The notes under the pieces: generated by a model
Database searches by the model: none
Told to the model about the DNA's origin: nothing
Seen by the model: only the letters and a program-made list of their open reading frames with translations
Assembly: GCF_003149045.1 (NCBI RefSeq)
Contig: NZ_QGDU01000028.1
Location: forward strand, 1-48,576
Reading direction: 5' to 3'
From: Fibrobacter sp. UWR4
Lineage (GTDB): Bacteria; Fibrobacterota; Fibrobacteria; Fibrobacterales; Fibrobacteraceae
Length of the DNA stretch: 48,576 bases
Shown: piece after piece, positions 17,896 to 27,868 of the stretch
Layout: each line of letters begins with the position of its first letter
Position numbering within the stretch: position 1 is the stretch's first letter
Program-made: the position numbers and the translations under genes

Positions 17896-20800
17896 CTACC
17901 CAACAAAAATACGGCCGTTGCGGAACAGCTGCATCCACGGGCCGTCTTCGCCCCATTCAGCCGGATGCCAGGAGTACTGGCAGGTACGGAATACACGTTC
18001 CGGATGCGGCATCATGACGAGAGCACGACCGTCTTCAGAGCAAAGGCCGTTGATTGCAAACGGAGAACCGTTGGGGTTCAGCGGGTAGCGTTCGGTGTAT
18101 TCGTGCTTGCCGTCCACGTAGCGGAGGGCTACGAGGCCAGTCTTCAAGCAGGCTTCTGCAGCTTCACGAGAGGCGAATTCTGCGCGGCCTTCACCGTGAG
18201 CCACAGCGATGGGCAATACGGAACCAGCCATACCCTTCAGGAGAACAGCCGGGGTATCTTCAACCTTCAGAGAGCAGTAACGGGCTTCGAAACGTTCAGA
18301 GAGGTTCTGAACGAAGCGGGGCCAATGCTTTGCGCCAGGAATCAAGTCCTTCAGGTTGGAAACCATCTGGCAGCCGTTGCAGACGCCCAGAGTGAAGGTG
18401 TCCTTACGGTTGAAGTAGGCTTCGAATTCTGCGCGAGCCTTGGGGTTGAACAAGATGCTCTTTGCCCAGCCTTCGCCAGCGCCAAGAACGTCACCGTAGC
18501 TGAAGCCACCGCAAGCCACCAGACCATTGAAGTCCTTCAGGCTTACGCGACCGCTCAAGATGTCGGTCATGTGAACGTCGATGGATTCGAAACCGGCCTT
18601 GGCAAATGCAGCAGCCATTTCCAGTTCACCGTTAACGCCCTGTTCGCGGAGGATAGCCATCTTCGGGCGGCTAGAGTAATCCTTGATGATCTTTGCGCTT
18701 GCATTGAGATCGAAGGTGACCTTCGGGGTGATACCCGGATCATCCTGTTCAAGCTTCAGCTGGTATTCGCTTTCGGCGCAAGCCGGATTGTCGCGGAGGG
18801 CGGCGATGCGGCGAGTGGTATCGGACCAGATAGCGCGAAGGTCAGAGAGGCCTTCTGCGTAGTCGCCAATGACGATGTTGTAAGTGTTGTTCAGCTTACC
18901 GATTTCAGAAATGGTGTCGCCAAGACCTGCAGCAGCGAAGGCAGCCTTAACAGCAGCAACGTCTGCATTTGCAACCTGAAGCACAGCGCCCAGTTCTTCG
19001 TTGAAGAGAGCGTCGATGATGTTGCCCTGGAGAGAATTTACATCCAAAGTAACACCAACGTGGCCTGCGAACGCCATTTCGGTAACGGTGGTATAGAGAC
19101 CGCCATCAGACTTATCATGGTAAGCCATGATCTTGCCGTCGGCATTGAGCTTCTGGATGGTTTCGAAGAAGGCGCGGAGTTCCTTAGCGGAATCAACGTC
19201 CGGAGCCTTGTCGCCAAGCATGTTATAGACCTGAGCTGCAATGGATGCACCCATACGGTTCTTACCGCGAGCCAGGTCAACCAGCATCAAGGTAGTCTCC
19301 TTGTTCTGGATGAGCTGCGGGGTCATGGTCTTGCGAACGTCGGCGCAGGGAGAGAAGGCGCTGATGACCAGGGAGATGGGAGCGGTCACGCGGTGGCTAC
19401 CCTTTTCGTCCTGCCATACAGTGCTCATGGACATGGAGTCCTTGCCCACCGGAATGGTGATGCCTAGTTCCGGGCAGAGTTCCATACCGATTGCCTTCAC
19501 AGCTTCGTACAGGTCGGCACCGTCACCTTCGTAGTTGGGAGTTGCCATCCAGTTTGCGGAAAGGTTTACGCGGCCCATATCCGGAACGTAAGCGGCAGCC
19601 ATGTTGGTGAGGGATTCAGCAACAGTCATGCGGGCTGCGGCAGCCGGAGAGATGAGAGCGATAGGAGCGCGTTCGCCCATGGACATGGCTTCACCTTCGT
19701 AGGTGTCCAGAGTTGCGCTAGTGACAGCGCAGTCAGCCACGGGAACCTGCCAGGGGCCAACCATCTGGTCGCGGCAGATCATACCGGTCACGGAACGGTC
19801 ACCGATGGAGATCAAGAAGGTCTTGTCTGCCACAGTGGGGTTAGCGAGAACGCGGTGTGCAATATCCTTGATGGTTGCATCAGCAGGAACCACCTGAGAA
19901 GTGAGCGGACGCTTCTGGCTCTTTTCGTTACGGATCATGCGAGGCGGCTTGCCCAAAAGGACTTCCAGCGGCATGTCGATAGGAGTAGAACCGAAGTGCT
20001 TATCGGTAAGAGTCAAGTGCTTTTCAGGAATAGCTTCGCCAACCACTGCATACGGGCAGCGTTCACGCTTACAGATAGCGTCGAACACGTCAAGCTTGTT
20101 ACCAGCAACAGCGATCACATAACGTTCCTGGGATTCGTTACTCCAGATTTCGAAGGGGCTCATACCCGGTTCGTCGTTAGGAACGTTACGGAGTTCAAAC
20201 TTACCGCCGAGACCGCCATCGTTCACCAGTTCCGGGAAGGCGTTGGAAAGTCCACCTGCACCAACGTCGTGGATGAAGGTAATGGGGTTTTCTTCGTCCA
20301 TTGCCCAGCAACGGTCGATGACTTCCTGGCAACGGCGTTCCATTTCGGGGTTTTCGCGCTGCACAGAGGCGAAGTCCAGAGATTCGTTACCGGCACCGTT
20401 AGCCACAGAACTTGCAGCACCGCCACCAAGGCCGATGAGCATAGCCGGACCACCGAGAACAACCAGGTGGTCACCCGGGTCGATGTGGCCCTTTTCGATG
20501 TGGTCATGCTTGATGTTGCCGAGACCACCAGCCAGCATAATGGGCTTGTGGTAACCGCGAACTTCGGTACCCTTTTCAGCAGAGACTTCCTGTTCGAAAG
20601 TACGGAAGTAACCGAGAATGTTCGGGCGGCCATATTCGTTGTTGAATGCGGCACCGCCCAGAGGACCTTCAATCATGATGTCCAGAGCGGAAGCGATACG
20701 GCTGGGGCTGCCAAAATCCTTTTCCCAAGGCTGAACTGCGCCCGGCAGCTTGAGGTTGGAAACGCTGAAGCCAGTGAGACCGGCCTTCGGCTTGGAACCC

Positions 20801-21771
20801 TTACCAGTTGCACCTTCGTCACGGATTTCACCGCCACTACCGGTTGCAGCACCGGGGAACGGAGAAATTGCAGTGGGGTGGTTATGAGTTTCCACCTTCA
20901 TCAAGATATCCACTTCTTCGTTGTGGAAGTCGTACTTGTTGGTGCGGGGGTCTGCGTAGAAACGACCGGCGGTTGCACCCTTCATCACGGCAGCGTTATC
21001 CTTGTAGGCGCTGAAGATGTTGGTGTTGTGCAGAGCGTAGGTGTTCTTGATCATCTGGAACAGGGACTTGTCCTGCTTGACGCCGTCGATGGTCCATTCA
21101 GCACCGAAAACCTTGTGGCGGCAATGTTCGGAGTTGGCCTGAGCGAACATGTACAGTTCCACGTCGGTGGGATTGCGCTTGAGGGCGGTAAAGTTGTTGA
21201 CCAGGTAGTCGATTTCGTCGGCGGAAAGAGCGAGGCCCATGGCCTTGTCTGCCTTGACGAGAGCTTCGCGGCCTTCAGTGAGGACCGGAATAATGTTCAG
21301 GGGGCGCGGTTCTTCCTTGCTGAAGAGAACGTCCAGGGAAGCCTGATCAGCGAACACGGCCTGAGTCATGCGGTCGTGGATTTTGGCTTCGATAACCTTG
21401 CGGGCGTCGGCGGAAGCGGCACCGTCAAACTTTACGTAGTAGGCGATGGCGCGTTCGATACGCTTGATGGCGGGCAGGCCGCAGATGTGAGCGATATCGG
21501 TAGCCTTGGAGCTCCAAGGGCTGATGGTACCGGGGCGCGGGCAAACCACGAACATTTCACCTTCCAGAGCCTTGGCTTCACGCATGGGGCCGTAGTGGAG
21601 CACCTTTTCCAAGGTGGTCTTTTCGTCTGCAGTCAGATCTGCGGACAGATCCACCACATGGAGGAATTCAGCGTAAACGCTAACGACGTTCAGGTTTTCT
21701 TTCTTGAAGTCAGCCAGAAGTTTCTGGAGACGGAAGTCCGACAGAGCCGGAGTACCACGAAGAATGAGCAT
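17896..21771 (-). CDS. purL: Phosphoribosylformylglycinamidine synthase, single-chain form
   Basis: This enzyme converts FGAR, glutamine and ATP to FGAM in purine synthesis. At 1291 residues it is the large one-chain type (E. coli about 1295), not the PurS/PurL/PurQ complex. The N-terminal PurS-like part is followed by two synthetase domains ([41 protein letters not shown]). The C-terminal glutaminase has LGVCNGCQM with the nucleophilic Cys, HGEGRAEF and [10 protein letters not shown] with the catalytic His and Glu. GAGG precedes the ATG. A small hairpin (GCCGG/CCGGC) sits just upstream of the ribosome binding site. Strong codon bias creates a 652-codon open frame on the other strand, which is not a gene. 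Confidence 0.97.
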   Translation of the reverse strand: MLILRGTPALSDFRLQKLLADFKKENLNVVSVYAEFLHVVDLSADLTADEKTTLEKVLHYGPMREAKALEGEMFVVCPRPGTISPWSSKATDIAHICGLPAIKRIERAIAYYVKFDGAASADARKVIEAKIHDRMTQAVFADQASLDVLFSKEEPRPLNIIPVLTEGREALVKADKAMGLALSADEIDYLVNNFTALKRNPTDVELYMFAQANSEHCRHKVFGAEWTIDGVKQDKSLFQMIKNTYALHNTNIFSAYKDNAAVMKGATAGRFYADPRTNKYDFHNEEVDILMKVETHNHPTAISPFPGAATGSGGEIRDEGATGKGSKPKAGLTGFSVSNLKLPGAVQPWEKDFGSPSRIASALDIMIEGPLGGAAFNNEYGRPNILGYFRTFEQEVSAEKGTEVRGYHKPIMLAGGLGNIKHDHIEKGHIDPGDHLVVLGGPAMLIGLGGGAASSVANGAGNESLDFASVQRENPEMERRCQEVIDRCWAMDEENPITFIHDVGAGGLSNAFPELVNDGGLGGKFELRNVPNDEPGMSPFEIWSNESQERYVIAVAGNKLDVFDAICKRERCPYAVVGEAIPEKHLTLTDKHFGSTPIDMPLEVLLGKPPRMIRNEKSQKRPLTSQVVPADATIKDIAHRVLANPTVADKTFLISIGDRSVTGMICRDQMVGPWQVPVADCAVTSATLDTYEGEAMSMGERAPIALISPAAAARMTVAESLTNMAAAYVPDMGRVNLSANWMATPNYEGDGADLYEAVKAIGMELCPELGITIPVGKDSMSMSTVWQDEKGSHRVTAPISLVISAFSPCADVRKTMTPQLIQNKETTLMLVDLARGKNRMGASIAAQVYNMLGDKAPDVDSAKELRAFFETIQKLNADGKIMAYHDKSDGGLYTTVTEMAFAGHVGVTLDVNSLQGNIIDALFNEELGAVLQVANADVAAVKAAFAAAGLGDTISEIGKLNNTYNIVIGDYAEGLSDLRAIWSDTTRRIAALRDNPACAESEYQLKLEQDDPGITPKVTFDLNASAKIIKDYSSRPKMAILREQGVNGELEMAAAFAKAGFESIDVHMTDILSGRVSLKDFNGLVACGGFSYGDVLGAGEGWAKSILFNPKARAEFEAYFNRKDTFTLGVCNGCQMVSNLKDLIPGAKHWPRFVQNLSERFEARYCSLKVEDTPAVLLKGMAGSVLPIAVAHGEGRAEFASREAAEACLKTGLVALRYVDGKHEYTERYPLNPNGSPFAINGLCSEDGRALVMMPHPERVFRTCQYSWHPAEWGEDGPWMQLFRNGRIFVG

Positions 21772-21884
21772 TTTTACCTCTTGCCGGGGTTAGCCGGCAC
21801 CTTGTGTTTTTGATTTTTACGGGGTAAAATTTAGCTTTTCTCCCCTACCCTTTAAAGTTGCAAATTGCTTAAATTCGATTAAAA

Positions 21885-21920
21885 ACAACAAAAAACGGTC
21901 CGAAACTCGGACCGTTTTCG
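21885..21920 (-). terminator. Rho-independent terminator after the 188-residue membrane protein
   Basis: ACGGTCCGA (21895-21903) and TCGGACCGT (21907-21915) are a perfect nine-base stem around AAC, extended by A/T pairs. On the minus strand it is followed by TTTTTTGTTGTTTTT. It isolates purL from the membrane-protein pair. Confidence 0.9.
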
Positions 21921-21979
21921 TAACTCGTTGTAAGTCAAAGAGATAGCATTCAGTTCGCCGCAACCAAAGTCGCAGGCGA

Positions 21980-22546
21980 TTACTTACGCTTCTTGCCCTT
22001 CTTACCCTTAGCAGCCTTCTTGGGAGCAGGTGCCGGAGCTTCTTCAGCCACTTCTTCTTCGCCTTCTTCATCTTCGTCCAGTTCTTCTTCAGCAGCTGCT
22101 GCAGAAGGATTGCCCTGGAGAGCGGAGATGTTCAGGCCGGAATAGCCGGCGAGAGTCTTCAGGTTAGTCTTCTTGTCTTCGGAAATGCTCTTGAAGGAAG
22201 CTTCAATGAAGTAGCTGGGAGCGATTTCGAAGCGGTGAACCAGGGTCTTGAAATTGTCGGAGCCCTTTACGGAAGGAGCTACGGCACGTTCGATGGCCTT
22301 AATATCACTGGAGGTCTTTACACCCTTTTCGGCAACACCGCAAGCAACAGCCCAAACCTGCTTGGAAAGCATGATGTTGGTGCTTACGTATTCGAGAGTG
22401 CTAGAACCATACTTCTGGTAGGCGCCGCTGCTCTTGGCATAAGCGTCATTTGCCTGAGAGGCATAGCCATTCTTCTGAACAAGAATCATCACCAAGAGGA
22501 GAGCGGCTACGCAAGTAAAAACGATGGAAAAAACTTTAACGTTCAT
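21980..22546 (-). CDS. Single-pass membrane protein with acidic linker and Lys-rich tail
   Basis: The 188-residue protein has an N-terminal membrane helix (VFSIVFTCVAALLLVMILV) and an extracytoplasmic or cytoplasmic helical middle part. From about residue 150 it becomes acidic (EEELDEDEEGEEE), then Ala/Pro-rich (EEAPAPAPKKAA), and ends KGKKGKKRK. GGAG lies before the ATG. It is the second gene of a pair; the first ends 12 bases upstream and encodes a similar single-pass protein, so they probably work together. No family is recognised. The tail design resembles that of the barrel protein ending at 16521. Confidence 0.75.
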   Translation of the reverse strand: MNVKVFSIVFTCVAALLLVMILVQKNGYASQANDAYAKSSGAYQKYGSSTLEYVSTNIMLSKQVWAVACGVAEKGVKTSSDIKAIERAVAPSVKGSDNFKTLVHRFEIAPSYFIEASFKSISEDKKTNLKTLAGYSGLNISALQGNPSAAAAEEELDEDEEGEEEVAEEAPAPAPKKAAKGKKGKKRK

Positions 22547-22557
22547 TATTCGATCTC

Positions 22558-23205
22558 CTATTCAAAGTGGAACGGGGCCGGTTCGCCCACCTTAAATGCT
22601 TCGGTCATGTTGATCTTCTTGAGTGCTTCGTAATCAACGGACTTCAGCTTCTTGCCGTCGAAATTAAAGGTCACCACGCAACCCTTACCGCAAGCAACTT
22701 CCTTGACGTTTGCTTCGTCCTTTACTAGGAAGGATTCAGCAAGACCACGTTCACCATATTCAGCCAGAGCCTTGTTGATGATGGTTTCGGAGTTGTACAT
22801 GTTCAAGAGAGCGTTCTTGTAGATGTAATTCAACTGAGTAAGACGAGCATCCTTGTTTTCTTCCACAGCCTTCACATTTGCCTGGAAAGAAGCGAGGGAC
22901 TTGTCGCTATTCAGGGTAGCATAGACCAGATTCCAAGCCATGTTGTACTGGTCCACGGACTTCCACAATTCGAAACGAACTTCGTCAACGGAAGTCTTGT
23001 ACGCAGTCATCTGGGTGTCGTAGGAGGACTTGGCCTGTTCTTCGTAAGAGCTCTTCATGCACATCATCAAGATGAACAGACCGACAATCAGGACGATATC
23101 GGCAATGAGCAGGATCTTAAACTTCTTCATGTTAGCGGGAGCCTTTGCTGCAGTTTCTGCTGCATCGGATTCCGTAGCCACGGTTTCAAGTTCTTCGTTA
23201 TTCAT
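22558..23205 (-). CDS. Single-pass membrane protein, partner of the 188-residue protein
   Basis: The 215-residue product has an N-terminal hydrophilic, Ala/Glu-rich segment of about 28 residues, one membrane helix (ILLIADIVLIVGLFILMMCM) and a helical domain with many Tyr, Asn and Lys residues. A CGKGC pair sits near the C-terminus (about residue 174), possibly a disulfide or metal site. AAAGGA precedes the ATG. It is the first gene of a two-gene operon. No recognised family; conserved only by design with its neighbour. Confidence 0.75.
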   Translation of the reverse strand: MNNEELETVATESDAAETAAKAPANMKKFKILLIADIVLIVGLFILMMCMKSSYEEQAKSSYDTQMTAYKTSVDEVRFELWKSVDQYNMAWNLVYATLNSDKSLASFQANVKAVEENKDARLTQLNYIYKNALLNMYNSETIINKALAEYGERGLAESFLVKDEANVKEVACGKGCVVTFNFDGKKLKSVDYEALKKINMTEAFKVGEPAPFHFE

Positions 23206-23306
23206 AGGTTTCCTTTTTAAAAGATTTCTGCATAGAATATAATTCCTTACAACAAAACTGCAAGTTAACTTTTATAAAAATAGGGGTTATTGCTATATTT
23301 TTGCCC

Positions 23307-23834
23307 ATGAACGAAACCACTGAACAGAAAAAACTCCCCTCCCAGATCATCTTCGAGAACCTGAAGGAACTTCTGCGCGCAAAAAACACCGCCCACGAAT
23401 CCATGTTCAAGTTCCACTGGAAGAAAATGTGGCCATTCTCCATGTTTTGGCCGCAGGTGGATTTCGAGCGTATCGTCCGCCTCATGAGCGAACTTCGCAA
23501 AACAGTCATTAACCAGAAGAACCTGGTGGCACAAGCCAAGGGCAAGTCCAAGGATTTCGAGAAGACTTTCCTGAACGCCGTCCCCGCCTACCTCGACGCC
23601 CTGGACGTTTCCTGCAAGTTCCTGGGAGAAGCCGCCCAGTGGAAACAGGACATGCTGTACAAACGCATCCATAAAGATGTAAAATTCAAGCGAGACGTTT
23701 CTGAATGGAGCCGCATCCTGAAGGACTACGAAACCGCCCAGGGAGATTTAACCCGCGCAGGCGCTTTTGTCCAAATGGGCTGGCAGGAATTTGTCAATGC
23801 AGGAGGCTTCGTAGCAGAGCCAAGCGCCACTTAA
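23307..23834 (+). CDS. Hypothetical helical cytosolic protein
   Basis: The protein has 175 residues from the ATG at 23307; the frame also opens with TTG two codons earlier. It is basic, rich in Lys, Phe and Trp (FKFHWKKMWPFSMFWPQVDFE), with no signal peptide or membrane helix, and is probably all alpha. I do not recognise it. It is divergent from the membrane-protein pair (101 bases between starts) and its last 41 bases overlap the 3' end of the glycosyltransferase gene on the opposite strand. Confidence 0.7.
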   Translation: MNETTEQKKLPSQIIFENLKELLRAKNTAHESMFKFHWKKMWPFSMFWPQVDFERIVRLMSELRKTVINQKNLVAQAKGKSKDFEKTFLNAVPAYLDALDVSCKFLGEAAQWKQDMLYKRIHKDVKFKRDVSEWSRILKDYETAQGDLTRAGAFVQMGWQEFVNAGGFVAEPSAT

Positions 23835-24489
23835 CGCGCTGCACTAGACCACGAGATTTGCCGCCCACCAGCTGGGTGGCATTTTTTTCATGAATTCGAT
23901 ACTGGATCAGGCATTCCTTTACAGCCACCACAGAAAAGTGACGTTCACCCATCAGCCCCAACCACTGGTCATGCATGGGCAAACCCTTCGGGAACGGCAA
24001 GGCCTTTTCCAGCAGTTCCCGACGAAACGCCATGCAGCAACCTGTATAAGTATTCTTGAGCCAGTTGGCGAACACACCGGACTTGTAGGGACGTTCCTTC
24101 CACATGGTCCCTAAGGTGGCAATAGGCTTGCCTTCCCCATCCATGAAATTTGCATCATGAACGGCCAGGACGGAATTTTCCAGAGCAGACAACATCTGAG
24201 GAACTTTACCCGGAATCCAGAAATCGTCCTGATCCGACAGGAAAATCACATCGCCCTTGGCTTCCCGAAGGGCACGTTCAAAATTGTACGTAGGTCCCAG
24301 GTGCTCCGACTGCGGGAGAATTCGTACACGGCCATCCCCCACGGCTGCAATCACATCCAGAGTCCCATCCGTAGAGCCGTCATCTGCCACCACAACTTCA
24401 GCATTCTCGGGCAGCTGGGAAAGGATACTCTCCAGCTGTTGCCTGATATAGGCGGATCCATTATATGTCGCAATGCAGACGGAAATCAT
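23794..24489 (-). CDS. Family 2 glycosyltransferase
   Basis: The 231-residue protein begins with SVCIATYNGSAYIRQQLESI, the nucleotide-sugar binding start of GT-A enzymes. VVVADDGSTDGT and FLSDQDDFW (DxD-type metal site) follow. The LSDQDD form is common in rhamnosyltransferase-like enzymes of O-antigen loci. It lacks membrane helices and should act at the inner face of the cytoplasmic membrane. At 231 residues it is slightly short, but start and stop look intact. It is the last gene of the fdtB-flippase-GT-GT run, starting 3 bases after the previous stop, and its end overlaps a convergent gene by 41 bases. Confidence 0.9.
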   Translation of the reverse strand: MISVCIATYNGSAYIRQQLESILSQLPENAEVVVADDGSTDGTLDVIAAVGDGRVRILPQSEHLGPTYNFERALREAKGDVIFLSDQDDFWIPGKVPQMLSALENSVLAVHDANFMDGEGKPIATLGTMWKERPYKSGVFANWLKNTYTGCCMAFRRELLEKALPFPKGLPMHDQWLGLMGERHFSVVAVKECLIQYRIHEKNATQLVGGKSRGLVQRVKWRLALLRSLLH

Positions 24490-24492
24490 GAG

Positions 24493-25377
24493 CTAGTGTT
24501 TTAACAGGAATGACGGAATAAAAAGTTTTGGCAAGCGTTTCAAGAACGGTCCAGTAAAGCTAGCCAATTGGGGAAGACGTTTCAGCGCTTCCCATTTCTG
24601 TTCATAAGCCAGGGCGGAGAACCAGCGAGCCTTCCAGACTTTTACCGCCCGTGAATAAAGCTCGTGTTCCTTGTACAGTTCTATTATTTTCAGAAATTCC
24701 CCGTACATGCGGTTATGATTGGCATGCATATTATTCCCGTGATCCCGGTAGTAACAGCATTCAATATCCGGAGAAACCGGCTGCGGTCCAAATTCATACA
24801 GGACCCGCAGGTACAGCGGATAATCCTCAAAGAAGAACCGGGAGTCGTAACCGCCAAGGCCACGAACGTTTTCCGTACGGAACATTTCCGCACAACCGTG
24901 AAGTCCCTTTTCCCCTAGGAAGAACGTCTCAAAATCAATTTCAGGAACAGCCTTCAGAAACTGAGGGTCCAAATCATCCCCCACAACGCCATCGGCAGTC
25001 ATTGGCTTGACCTGTCCAAAGCAGGCTACTGCCTGAGGGCGACTTTCCAGAAACTGAGACTGCTTCGCCAGGCGATCCGGAGGCATGATGTCGTCAGAGG
25101 AGAACGTGCAGTAAAATTTTCCGCGAGCATAGGAGAGCAATTCATTGCATGTCGCTACAACACCTTTGTTGGGACGATGCACAAACCTAAAGCCCAGTTC
25201 TTCGGACAGACGCTTCAAGATTTCAGGGGAACGGTCGGAGCTACCGTCGTCCACCACAATCAGTTCAAATGAAACGCCCCTCTGTTCCATGACAGAACGG
25301 ACTGCGGCTTCCACAAACTTTTCATGATTGTAGCTTGCCAGCAGCACCGATACCTGAGGGGTTGTTACGGATTCCAC
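24493..25377 (-). CDS. Family 2 glycosyltransferase
   Basis: The start is GTG with GGAGG five bases upstream, inside the end of the flippase gene (13-base overlap). The 294-residue product has SVLLASYNHEKFVEAAVRS, LIVVDDGSSDRS and CTFSSDDIMPP, the GT-A donor-binding and DxD elements. The acceptor half has PVSPDIECCYYRDHGNN, as in many lipopolysaccharide glycosyltransferases. It probably adds one sugar of the repeat unit on a lipid carrier. The donor cannot be named from sequence, though an Fdt-type amino sugar is made by neighbours. Confidence 0.9.
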   Translation of the reverse strand: MESVTTPQVSVLLASYNHEKFVEAAVRSVMEQRGVSFELIVVDDGSSDRSPEILKRLSEELGFRFVHRPNKGVVATCNELLSYARGKFYCTFSSDDIMPPDRLAKQSQFLESRPQAVACFGQVKPMTADGVVGDDLDPQFLKAVPEIDFETFFLGEKGLHGCAEMFRTENVRGLGGYDSRFFFEDYPLYLRVLYEFGPQPVSPDIECCYYRDHGNNMHANHNRMYGEFLKIIELYKEHELYSRAVKVWKARWFSALAYEQKWEALKRLPQLASFTGPFLKRLPKLFIPSFLLKH

Positions 25378-26621
25378 TTTACCCTCCGGACCATAAAGAA
25401 CATAGCGATAAAGTACAGCAGATTTTCCATAGCATAGCCCACCATGGGGCCATTAAATTCAAAAGACTTCATCTGCATGCACACTACAGAGGAAACCGCC
25501 AAAAAGACTTCAGCCAGAATTTCTACCGTAAGGAATTTCTTGGTTTCCTGACGGGCAATCAGAACCAGAGCAAGAGCGAAACCGCCAGTCCTGAAGAAGT
25601 CCCCAACCAACTGATACAGCAGGTAATCGGCGGCACCCATATAGGCCCTGGAAAAAAGTACTTGCACTAGAATCCCGCGGCAGAAATAAAGAGCCACAAC
25701 CATTACCAGGGAAATCCCCATGACACGCAAAAGCAAGGGATTGAAAAGTTTGAGGAATTCCTGACGAGTCTGTTTGGCTGATACCTTCGGTAAAATAATT
25801 ACCGTCAAAATGGCAGACATCATCATGAACAAGAAGTCGGAAACTTTCCATACGCTCTGCCAAATACCGGTGGCATCATTTCCAAAATTGGAAGCCACGG
25901 AGGTTCGAATAACGGTCAGCACCACAGGGCTTAAGATCATGGGAACCAGCCCCATCAGAGCATAGGACAGCCAAGGCCCGCGAACATCCGCAGCAGTCGA
26001 CCAGATTCTCTTCAGGCTAAAGCCAGCCTGGCTTGCCACACGGATTGCAAAGAAGGCGGCAACAATAGACTGGGTCGCAATAATGGAAAGAACGGAAAGT
26101 CGGCCGGAATAAAGGAAGAAGGCGACCCAGATAATTTGCCACATGGAAGTGACCATATTGATGAGAGCCCACTTCTTGTTCTCCCCCAGCCCATTCATTA
26201 CGGCAGCTGTAATAGTAATGATGTTCGTGGACAGAATGCCGGGCAAGGCGAACAGGATAGCCGCCTGGACCAGCCGAGTGTTCATTCCCGGGAAAAGACT
26301 TTCCAGGGGAGCCATGAAGCAGAAGAGCACCGCGGCAATTGCCGTAAACAAGGTGGCAAAGGTAGTGAGCCTAAAACCACCATGCCAAATTCCCAACAGT
26401 TCCTTGTCATTATTCTTATTTTGTGCAGAAAGACTCGTCCAACCATTCTGGAGAGCAAGGCTAGAGGTCGCCTGTCCGATGGAAAGCAAGTTCATGAACT
26501 GTCCCACGCAGGCAAAAGCGGCAGGCGGCAGGAAGATCGCCAGCAATTTGTTGATGGCAAAAGCCCGCAAGGCATTGAACGCGGTTACAGCCCCGGAGCC
26601 CAGAAAACTCTTCATAAACAT
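25365..26621 (-). CDS. Polysaccharide flippase, Wzx/MOP superfamily
   Basis: The 418-residue protein has about 12 to 14 hydrophobic helices and starts with ATG overlapping the fdtB stop (TAATG), which favours this start over the TTG two codons before. The N-terminal GSGAVTAFNALRAFAINKLL and the helix pattern match lipid-linked oligosaccharide flippases of the WzxE/O-antigen type. It should move the undecaprenyl-linked unit made by the two glycosyltransferases across the inner membrane. No polymerase (Wzy) is seen in the window. Confidence 0.85.
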   Translation of the reverse strand: MFMKSFLGSGAVTAFNALRAFAINKLLAIFLPPAAFACVGQFMNLLSIGQATSSLALQNGWTSLSAQNKNNDKELLGIWHGGFRLTTFATLFTAIAAVLFCFMAPLESLFPGMNTRLVQAAILFALPGILSTNIITITAAVMNGLGENKKWALINMVTSMWQIIWVAFFLYSGRLSVLSIIATQSIVAAFFAIRVASQAGFSLKRIWSTAADVRGPWLSYALMGLVPMILSPVVLTVIRTSVASNFGNDATGIWQSVWKVSDFLFMMMSAILTVIILPKVSAKQTRQEFLKLFNPLLLRVMGISLVMVVALYFCRGILVQVLFSRAYMGAADYLLYQLVGDFFRTGGFALALVLIARQETKKFLTVEILAEVFLAVSSVVCMQMKSFEFNGPMVGYAMENLLYFIAMFFMVRRVKWNP

Positions 26622-27799
26622 TAACAATCCACCTTAAAACTGTTGACGCCATCAATAACAGCCTGAATTTCTTCATCGCTCATAAAGGGATGAAGAGGCA
26701 AGCTCAATTCTTCACGGGCCAAACATTCTGCAACAGGATATTCCACCATTCCATAAGCGTCAGAGAAAGCCTTTTGCAGATGAGGCGGCGTAGGGTAATG
26801 GATGAGGGTTTCGACCCCCAGTTTCGCCAGATGTTCGCGAAGTTCGTCGCGGCAGCTGGAGCCATCGGGACGTTCGCAGTGTACTGCAAAAATATGCCAC
26901 ACACAATTGGCGTCGGCTGACGCAGGCAAGCGAATCAAGGGATTCTTAATTTCAGTCTGATACCGCTTGGCGATTTCGCCACGGCGGGTATTCTCCCCAT
27001 CCAGGCTTGGAAGTTTTTCGGACAGAACTGCGGCCTGCATTTCGTCCAGGCGGGAATTTTCGCCCACATACTCGTGAACGTACTTTTTCTCGGATCCATA
27101 GTTCGCCAGCATGCGGACTACGGCAGCAAGTTTTTCATCGTTGGTCACCACGGCACCTGCATCACCAAGGGAACCCAAGTTCTTACCCGGATAAAAACTG
27201 AAGCCAGCAGCGTCGCCCAGATTTCCGGCACGGCACACCTTTTGAGATCCGTCAACGCAAGGCATATTCATGGCAGCACCATGGGCCTGGGCGGCATCTT
27301 CCAGCAAAAGCAAGTTTCGATCTTCCGCATAGGCACGGATTCGGTCCATGGGGCAAAGGCGGCCATATAGATGAACCGCAAGAATTGCCTTGACAGCAAC
27401 ACCGCTCAGTCTTGCATTGGTAAATGCATTTTCAACCGAAAGCAAGGACAGTACACACGTATCCTTATCCGGTTCTGCCGGGAACGGTACAAGTCCGGCT
27501 GCCTTTACAGCAAGCCAGGTTGCGATAAATGTATTGCTAGGAACAATGACTCCATCACCCGGTTCCAATCGGCCGAGTTCAATGTAGCCCTTCAAAATCA
27601 AGGAAAGAGCTTCCAGACCATTCCCTACCCCGACGCAGAATTTGGCACCGCAATATTCAGCAAAACTTGCCTCGAATTTGCGACATTCCTCGCCACGAAT
27701 GAACCAGCCAGATTCCACCACACGGGAAGTTGCCTGCTGCAAGCGTCCATGATAGGAATCTACCACACGCTTTAAAGGATAATAGGGAACTTGAATCAT
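26621..27799 (-). CDS. DegT/DnrJ/EryC1 sugar aminotransferase, FdtB-like
   Basis: PLP-dependent transamination of a dTDP-3-oxo-6-deoxyhexose is the likely reaction. The 392-residue protein has the family elements GVGNGLEALSLIL, LLEDAAQAHGA, FSFYPGKNLGSLGDAG with the PLP lysine in PGKNLG, and NSRLDEMQAAVL. The form VPYYPLK near the start and the presence of an FdtA-like isomerase 1.1 kb away suggest the FdtB/QdtB subgroup. I chose ATG 27799 by comparison with family lengths; an ATG at 27823 is possible. It heads the minus-strand glycan operon and is divergent from the acyltransferase gene. Confidence 0.85.
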   Translation of the reverse strand: MIQVPYYPLKRVVDSYHGRLQQATSRVVESGWFIRGEECRKFEASFAEYCGAKFCVGVGNGLEALSLILKGYIELGRLEPGDGVIVPSNTFIATWLAVKAAGLVPFPAEPDKDTCVLSLLSVENAFTNARLSGVAVKAILAVHLYGRLCPMDRIRAYAEDRNLLLLEDAAQAHGAAMNMPCVDGSQKVCRAGNLGDAAGFSFYPGKNLGSLGDAGAVVTNDEKLAAVVRMLANYGSEKKYVHEYVGENSRLDEMQAAVLSEKLPSLDGENTRRGEIAKRYQTEIKNPLIRLPASADANCVWHIFAVHCERPDGSSCRDELREHLAKLGVETLIHYPTPPHLQKAFSDAYGMVEYPVAECLAREELSLPLHPFMSDEEIQAVIDGVNSFKVDC

Positions 27800-27868
27800 A
27801 TAGTGTAAAGTAGCAAATTCCATGAAACAGATACAATTTAAATCGCCGTGTTTTTCTACTTTAAGGAC

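Noticed and set aside
17965-21813. Long open frames (500 and 652 codons) opposite purL
   Set aside because: Shadows of the biased purL codons. purL itself is certain over its full length.
21772-21894. Purine riboswitch before purL
   Set aside because: The leader has a small GC hairpin but not the conserved three-way junction elements of purine riboswitches.
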